Assembly (NCBI RefSeq): GCF_009649815.1
Contig: NZ_WJIC01000028.1
Location: forward strand, 34,350-98,349
DNA length: 64,000 bases
Source: Nocardia sp. SYP-A9097
GTDB taxonomy: Bacteria > Actinomycetota > Actinomycetes > Mycobacteriales > Mycobacteriaceae
Direction: 5' to 3'
A model generated the notes under the pieces. That model was not told where the DNA came from and ran no database searches. It worked only from the letters and a program-made list of their open reading frames with translations. Shown piece by piece: positions 53,901 through 62,900 of the stretch. Made by a program: the position numbers and the translations under genes. Position 1 is the first letter of the stretch. Every line of letters starts with the position of its first letter.

Positions 53901-56900
53901 CCGAGTAGTTCGTCGACCGCCGCGGCATCACCGGAGACCACCGTCGAGCTGGGGCTGTTGACGGCGCCGATCTCCAGCCGCCCCGCGAATCGCGTGAGCC
54001 GTTCACGGACCCGATCCACCGGTAGCGGCACGGTCACCATCGCGCCGCTGTCCGCGAGCGGGAGCAGGGCGAGCCCGCGCCGCGTCACCAATTCCGCGGC
54101 CTCGGCCAGGGACAGCGCTCCGGCCGCGTACGCGGCGACGATCTCACCTTGGGAATGTCCGATGACCGCCGCGGGCCGGATATCGAACTCGGCCCAGAGT
54201 CGAAGCAGCGCCACCTGTACCGCGAACAACGCGGGCTGCACCACATCCAGTCGGTCGGCCTCCGGCGCGCCGGGTATCCCGCGCAGTACATCGATCAGCG
54301 ACCAGTCCACGAATTCCTCGATGGCGCGGGCACATTCGCGCAGTTGATCGGCGAACACCGGCGATGAGTCCAGGAGTTCACACGCCATCCCCGCCCACTG
54401 CGATCCGTGTCCGGGGAAGACGAATACCGGTGCGTCGATCGCGGTGGCGGCGCCGCGCACGAGATCCGGGTGCGGTGCGTCGGCGGCCAGCGCCGCGAGA
54501 CCGGCCAGGAGCTGATTCCGGTCTCCGCCGACCACCACCGCGCGCCGGTCGAATACCGCGCGGCCCGTCACCAGCGTGCGTGCAATATCGGCGAGGCCGA
54601 GGTCGGGGTGTTGTTCGAGATGGGTCAGCAGTCGGCGAGCCTGTGCGGACAGCGCCTCGTCGGCGGCGGCGGACAGCACCAGCGGCAGCACGGCAGGCGC
54701 GACGCCCAGCTCGGCCACGGGTTCGGCCGGCGCCTCCGCCAGAATCACGTGCGCGTTGGTGCCGCTGATTCCGAATGACGACACCCCGGCCCGGCGTGGC
54801 CGGTCACCGGCGGGCCACGGTCGCGGCGCGGTCAGCAATTCGACCGCCCCCGCCGACCAGTCGACGTGTGTGCTGGGCGCATCGATATGCAGGGTGGCGG
54901 GCAGGGTTTCGGCCCGCAGGGCCGCGACCATCTTGATCACCCCGGCAATACCCGCGGCGGCCTGGGTATGCCCGATATTGGATTTGATCGACCCGAGCCA
55001 CAGCGGGGTTTCGCGCCCTTGGCCATAGGTCGCCAGCAGGGCTTGGGCCTCGATCGGATCACCCAGGGCGGTGCCGGTGCCATGTGCTTCGACCGCGTCG
55101 ACCTCGCCCGCGCTCAGACCCGCGCTGGCGAGCGCCTGCCGGATGACCCGCTGCTGCGCCGGACCGTTCGGCGCAGCGAGCCCATTGCTCGCGCCGTCCT
55201 GATTCACCGCCGAGCCCGCGAGCATCGCGAGCACCGGGTGCCCGAGCCGCACCGCGTCCGAGTACCGCTCGAGCACCACCACGCCGGCGCCTTCGGAGAA
55301 GCCGGTCCCGTCCGCGGCCTCGGCGAACGCCTTGCACCGGCCATCGGGAGCCAGACCCTGTTTGCGCGCGAAACCGATGAATACGCCCGGTGTCGCCATG
55401 ACCGTCACACCGCCGGCGAAGGCCAGCGAGCATTCGCCCGCCCGCAGCGCCTGGGCCGCGACATGCAGCGCGACCAATGACGACGAACAGGCGGTATCGA
55501 CGGTGACCGCAGGCCCCTCGAGCCCGAGCGAGTAGGCGACGCGTCCGGAAACGACACTGCCCGTGCTGCTTTCGGTCAGGTACCGTTCGGCCTCCTCCGA
55601 TACCCGGCCGGTCAGGCGTCCGGCGTAGTCGAAGTACGTGACACCGGTGTAGACCCCGGTGGCACTGCCCCGCAGGGACTCCGGCGAGATCCCGGCCCGC
55701 TCGAGCGCCTCCCAGGTGACCTCCAGCATCAGCCGCTGCTGCGGATCCATCGCGAGCGCTTCGCGAGCGCTGATACCGAAGACGCCGGTGTCGAAGTCGG
55801 CGACGCCGTCCACGAATCCGCCTGCGCGCGTGTAGGTTCGGCCTGCCTTGTCCGGGTCGGGGTCGTAGAGACGGTCGATGTCCCAGCCCCGGTCGAGCGG
55901 AAACGTGGTCAGTACGTCGCGACCGCCGGCCGCGATATCCCAGAGGTCGTCCATGGATTGCACACCGCCCGGGAAGCGGCAGCCCACCGAGACGATCACC
56001 ACGGGATCGTGCGCGCCGCCGGCCTTCGCCGCGCCGTGGGACGTGTCCGCCCGCGCGCGCTCCGGCAGCAGCTCGGACACCAGGAAGCCGGCCAGCGCGA
56101 CCGGTGTCGGATAGTCGAAAATGGCTGTGGCAGGCAGCTTCACACCGAGCGCCGCCTGCATTCTGTTGCGGAGTTCGAGCGCGCCGAGCGAATCGAATCC
56201 GAGGTCGGCAAAGCTGGCCTGTGGCCGGATGGCGTGTGTGCCGGTATGACCGAGCGCGGCCGCGGCGTGTTCGCGGACCAGCGTCAGCATCCGCCGATCC
56301 CGGTCGGCGCCGTCGAGACCGGCCGGTCCGGCCTGAGTCGTGGCGGACCCCGGGGTTCCCGGGTCGGCGATGCGGCGCGGCACGGCGACGAGTCCGCGCA
56401 GGACCGGCGGCAGCGTGATGAGCGCGCGCAGCGCGCGCCGGTCGATCCGAACCGGTGCGGCCACGGGCGGGTTCGCGGTGGTCGCGGCGTCGAAGAGTTC
56501 GAGCCCCGCGCGCGCCGAGAGGCCCAGGATCCCTTGGCGGCGCATCCGGCCGTGTTCGCGCTCGCCGAGGTGACTCGACATCTCGCCCGAGTCGGCCCAG
56601 AGCCCCCAGGCGAGCGAGAGACCGGGCAGTCCACGATGCCGCCGGTGCCGTGCGAGCGCGTCCAGGAAGGTATTGGCGGCGGCGTAATTCGCCTGCCCGG
56701 CACTGCCGAGCAGACCCGCCGCCGAGGAGAACAGCACGAACGCCGACAGCGGAAGATCCTCGGTCAGCTCGTGCAGATGCCATGCGGCGTCGACCTTCGG
56801 ACGGAAGGCCGCGGCGAGGTGCGCGGGCGTGGTGCGCGCGAACGACGCGTCGTCGAGGTGTCCCGCGGCGTGCACGACACCGGTGAGTGGATGCTCCGGT

Positions 56901-59900
56901 GCGATCCCCTCGAGCACCGCGGCGAGGCCCGCCCGATCCGCCGCATCACACGCGACGATTCGAACCCGCGCGCCGAGCGCCTCAAGCTGTGCCCCGAGTT
57001 CGGCCGCCCCGGGAGCATCCGGCCCCCGGCGACTCAGTACGAGCAACTGCCGAACCCCGTGCGCGGCAACCAGATGCCGGGCGATGAGCCCGCCGATCAA
57101 TCCGGTGCCCCCGGTCAGCAACACGGTGCCATCCGGTGTCCAGGACACCGATGAAGCGCCGCCGGACCACTCCGACGGCCCGCCGTCCGTTGTCACCGAC
57201 GGCAAGCCGTTTGCTGCCGCCGAGAATGAGTCGGCGACCGCGGGCAGTGCGGGCGAGCCATCGCCGACCGGACGCGCCGCGACGAGTCGAGGTGCCGACA
57301 ATGTGCCGCGCACCAGTGCGAGCTGCGGCTCATCGGTGGCGAGCGCGGCGGCGATGGCCTGATCTTCACGGTCCCAGTCATCGACGTCGAGCAGCACGAT
57401 CCGGTCGGGATGCTCCGATTGCGCAACCCGCAGCATGCCCCAGATCGGTGCGCGCGCAAGGTCTTCCACGCCGCCGCTGACCGCACCACCGGTGGTGACG
57501 ACGAGTTTGGCGGCAGCGTGATCCTCGGCGAGCCAGGTCTGCACGAGCGCGAGTACCGCCGCGGACTCCGCGTGGGCCGCCTCGGCCACCTGCCCGGTGT
57601 TCGGCTCGCCTCGCAGCGACAGCACCCGCGGCACGACGGGATCCGCGCCGGCGAACGCACGGATATCGATTCGCCGAGCCGCCACACCGTGCTCGTCCAA
57701 CCGGCCCACCTCGACCCAGTCGAGCGTGAACAGCGCCTGATCGGTGTCACCGGGCACGGAGCCGATCTGTTCGACTGCCACCTGTCTGGTGGCGAGTGCC
57801 CCGACCGTCGCCACCGGTGCACCGGCCGCATCGGCGAGGGCGATCCGCACGGTCCGATCGCCCATCGCAGTGAGCCGCACTCGCAGAGTGGTGGCTCCGA
57901 CCGCGTGGATCCGCACCCCCGTCCAGGAGAACGGCAGCAGGACCTGTCCGGGTTCCACTGTGCCGCCGAGGAATTCGATCGCATGCAGCGCGGCATCGAA
58001 CAGCGCGGGGTGCAGTGCGTACGCCGAGGCGTCGGCACGGGCCTGGCCGGGCAGTGTCACCTCGGCGAAAACTTCTGTGCCGCAGCGCCATACGGCGTGC
58101 AGACCACGGAATACCGGCCCGTATTCATAGCCGCGTTCACGTAGCCGCTCGTACAGGTCGCCGATCTCGAGGGGAACCGATCCGGCGGGCGGCCAGTGCT
58201 CGAAAACGTTGTCCCGGGCCACCGGTTCCGGTCCACCGGGCGTCACCGTGCCCCGCGCGTGCAGTTCCCATCCGCCGTCCTCCCGCTCCGGACGGGAGTG
58301 GATGGTCAGGGCACGTTCCCCTGATTCGCCCGGTCCGCCGAGGGCGACCTGTATCCGGATCGCATCGTCCGCGCCGAGGCGCACCGGTGCGTGCAGTACC
58401 AATTCCGCCACGCTCGCGCAGCCGACTTCCCGTGCGGCGCGCTCGGCCAGCTCGAGCAGAGCGGTACCCGGGAGCATGGCCGTGCTCGCCACGGCGTGCT
58501 CTGCCAGCTGCGGATGGGTGCGCGCCGAGAGTCGGCCCGTCAGCGTCACACCTCCCGTTTCCGGCTGCGGCACAACGAAATCCACGAGCGGGTGCCCTGC
58601 CGGGGAAAGACCGTGCGCACTGTCGGCCGCCGACTGGGGGTCGGTCCAATAGGACTGCGTATCCCACGCGTAGGTGGGCAGTTCGGCCCGGCCGTGTGCG
58701 GGAAGCAATCGCGGCCAGTCGATATTCCAGCCCCCGGCGTACAGCCCGGCGAGGGCACGATCCATACAGTCGGGACCGTCCTCCCCCCGGCGTAATGATC
58801 CGACGACCACGACCTCCCGGCCCTTGCCCTCGGCAACGCTGTGGATGGCCGTCATGAGCGCGGGGTGCGGGGCGAGCTCCACGAAGTACCGGAACCCGTC
58901 GTCGAGCATGCGCTCGAGCGTGGGCGCGAAGCGGACGGTCTCGCGCAGATTGTGATACCAGTAGTGGGCGTCGATCGGTTTGCGCGGCATCGGCTCACCG
59001 GACACCGTCGAGTACCACGGAATTGTGGTGGGGTGTGCGGCGATCCCGGCGAGATCCGCCAGCAACGGCGCTCGGATCGGCTCGACATGGGGACTGTGCC
59101 CGGCGACGTCGATCCCGAGTCGTTTGACGTAGACGTGTTCTCGTTCGAGGTCGCCGAGCAGCGCCGCGAGTGGCTCCCGCTCGCCGGCGAGCACCGTGGC
59201 GGTGGAACTGTTGATCGCGGCGACCGATACCCGGCCACCGAGTCCGGTGAGCCGTTGTTCCAGTTCGCCGGCGGGCAGGCCGACCACCGCCATCTGTCCG
59301 CGCCCGCCGATCGTCGCGAGTTGTGCACTGCGCGCGGCGATTACGGCGGCGGCGTCGCGCAGGCTCAGTGCCCCGCAGACGTAGGCGGCGGCGATTTCAC
59401 CCTGACTGTGGCCGACCACGCCCTGAGCTGTTATCCCGAATGATCGCCACACCGCGGCGAGCGAGACCATCACCGCGAACAGGATGGGTTGCACGACCGC
59501 TTCACGGGACAGCGATTCCGGCGCCAACTCCTGCTCGAACAGCAGATCCCGCACGGACCAGTCGAGATGTCCGCGCAGTTCGGCGTCACACCGATCGAAT
59601 TCCCGGCCGAACACCTCGGATCGGCCGATCATGTCGCGCGCCATGCCGACCCACTGCGACCCCTGACCGGGGAATACGAACGCGAGTTTGCCGGATCCGG
59701 GCGCGGCGTCACCCCCGACGACCAGACCGGGCGCGGGCCGCCCATCGACCAGGCCGCGCAACCCGTCCCGCAGTCCGGTCCGGTCGTCGGCGACGATGAC
59801 CGCCCGACGCTCGAAATGCGGTCGGTGCAGCGCCAGGGATCGGGCCACGCTGGGCAGGGGGGTGAGCGCGTCCGCGCCCAGCCAGCCATTCAGCCGTTCG

Positions 59901-62900
59901 GCCTGCCCGCGCAAAGCCGTCACGCTCCGGGCGGAGATCGGGAAAAGCCTGGCCGGAGCGATCGGCTCGGACTCGGGCTCAACCGGCCGGTGTGGCGCTT
60001 CTTCCAGGATCAGGTGCGCGTTGGTCCCGCTGAGCCCGAACGAACTGACTCCCGCACGGCGAACCCGATGCCCGCGCACCCACGGCTGTGCATGCTGCTG
60101 TACCGCCAATCCAATAGTGGCCCAATCGATCTCGGCCGAGGGCTGTTCGGCGTACAGCGACGGCGGCACCATCTCATGGCGCAGTGCGAGCACCGTCTTG
60201 ATCACTCCGGCGATCCCGGCGGCGGCCTGGGTGTGCCCCAGATTGGATTTGAGCGATCCCACGCCCAGCGGCCGGTCGTCCGGCCGGCCGGGGCCGAATA
60301 CCCGCCCGAGCGCCCGAGCCTCGACGGGATCGCCGAGGGCGGTACCGGTGCCGTGCGCTTCCACGTGGTCGATATCGCCGGGGGCGAGACCGGACACGGC
60401 CAGCGCCGCCCGGATGACCTGTTCCTGTGCGAGCCCGTTCGGCGCGGTCAAGCCCTGACTGCGCCCGTCCTGGTTGACCGCCGAGCCGCGGATCACCGCA
60501 AGCACCGGATCACCCGCGCGCACGGCGTCGCTGAGTCGTTTCACCATGACGATGCCGCCGCCCTCGGCCCACACCATGCCGTCGGCCGCGGCCGAGAAAG
60601 GCCGGCACCGGCCCGACCGGGACATCACCCGCTGCCGACTGAACTCGACGTGCGTATTCGGAGTCACCAGCAGGGTCGCTCCCCCGGCGAGCGCCGCATC
60701 GCATTCGCCCGCCCGGATCGCCTGTACCGCCAGATGCAGCGCAACCAGCGATGAGGAGCATGCGGTGTCGATGGTGACGGCGGGTCCGTGCAGTCCGAGC
60801 GAGTAGGCGATCCGGCCCGAGGCGATGCTGGTCGCGGTGCCGGTCCCGACGTGACCGTTCAGCTGCCGTACATCGGCGCCCTGCAGATATCCACTGCCGT
60901 AAACGCCCAGGTACACACCGGTCGCGGTGCCATTGAGCAGATGCGGGTTCGTTCCGGACCGTTCGATCGACTCCCAGGCCACCTGCATCAGCAGGCGCTG
61001 TTGCGGATCCATGGCGGCGGCCTCGCGCGGTCCGATTCCGAAGAACGCCGCATCGAATCGGTCGATATCGGAGAGGAATCCGCCCCGCAGCGAGTAGGTC
61101 TTGCCTGCCGCCTCCGGATCCGGGTCCAGGAGTCCCTCGACACTCCAGCGACCGGCCGGTACGTCCGAGACGGCGTCACGGCCGTCGGCCAATAGTCGCC
61201 ACAGCGCGTCGGGATCATCGGCCCGGCCGGGAAAACGGCAGGCCATCGAGACGATCGCGATAGCGTCGTCGGGCGCGACGGCCCGGGATTCGCGCGACCG
61301 GTCCGCGACGGCGCCGACCGCTGCGGCGAGGTCGGCGATGGTCGGATGTTCGAAGACCAGGCTCACCTCCACCGGCCTGCCGATCCGTTCGGATAGTCGA
61401 TGTACGAGTTCGACCAATCCCCTGGAGCCCAAACCGAATTCGGCCAGCGGCCGCCTGATATCGATTCGGGCCGGGTCGACCCCGGTGGCGGCGGCGACAC
61501 CGGCCACCAGCCACTCGCGCAGCGAATCCGGTTCGGCCCGGTGCACCGGATCCACTCGCCGCTCACCCGCGACGGTCGCGAGATCCCCCGCGAGATAGGC
61601 CGCACGGCACGCCTGCCGCTGGATCTTGCCGCTACTCGTCTTGAATATCGTGCGCGGGCGAATCAGCACCACCGCCCGCACCGGCAGGTCGTGTGTCAGG
61701 CTCACCGCCGCCCGGATGGCGTCCTCGATGACGGCGATACCGGCCGCCGCGTCCGCCTTGATCTCGGCGACGATGATCAGCCGCTCACCATCGTCGGCTT
61801 CCTCGACGGTGAATGCGGCGACGCATCCCGCCCGCACCGCCGGATGGGCCGACTCGCACGTCAACTCGATGTCCTGCGGATAGTGGTTCGCGCCGTCGAT
61901 CACGAGCAGGTCTTTGCGCCGCCCGGTGACGAACAGTTCGCCCTCGGTCACGAAGCCCAGGTCGCCGGTGCGCAGAAAGCCCCGGCGGCCATCGTCGAGC
62001 ACGGCGCGGAAGACCTCGGCGTTGGTCGTTTCGTGCCCGAGATATCCCCCGGCGACGCTGTCCCCGGCGACCCAGATCTCGCCCACGGCTTCCGCGGCGC
62101 ATTCGCGGTGCGAGTCCGGATCGGCGATCACGACCGTCATGCCCTCGACGGGCTCGCCACAGCTGACCAATTCCCGGTCGGCGCTCTCGTGCCGGAGGAG
62201 TCTCGGGGCACGGTCGAGCGGGGACGCGGTGACGATCAAGGTCGCCTCGGCGAGACCGTAGACGGGCCGTGCGGCAGTGGCCCGGAACCCGGTTCGGGCG
62301 AATTTCTCCGTGAAACGCCCGATGGTCGCCGCCCGGATCGGCTCCGCGCCATTGAATGCCACTCGCCAGCGACTCAGGTCGATGCTGTCGAGCAGCTGCG
62401 GGGTCGCGCGGCGCAGGCACAGCTCATAGGCGAAGTTGGGTCCGCCACTGGTGTGCGCCCGGAATTCCGACAGCGCGGTGAGCCAGCGCTCGGGACGTTG
62501 CAGGAAATGTTCGGGCGACAACAGCACCGCGCTGCCGCCGGAGTAGAGGGTGGACAACACCGGGCCGATGAGCCCCATATCGTGGAACATCGGCAGCCAG
62601 CTCGCGTACAGGAAGCCGTCCCAGGACGATACGAGCTCGGGGGTGTGTCCCATCGCCGCAGCGATGGCCCGCTGGTTGTGCAGCAGGTTTCCGTGACTGA
62701 TCATGACTCCGCGCGGAGTGCCGGTCGATCCCGAGGTGTATTGCAGGAACGCGATCGAGTCGGGGCCGAGGTCGGGGCTGTATGCGGAATCGCCTCCGTC
62801 CGTACCGATTTCGTCGGTCGCGATCCAGGACAGGGCCGCCAGTTCGGAGAATTCCCGGGATCCGTGCCGCAGGCCCTCCAGCACTTGCCGGGTGGTCAGT

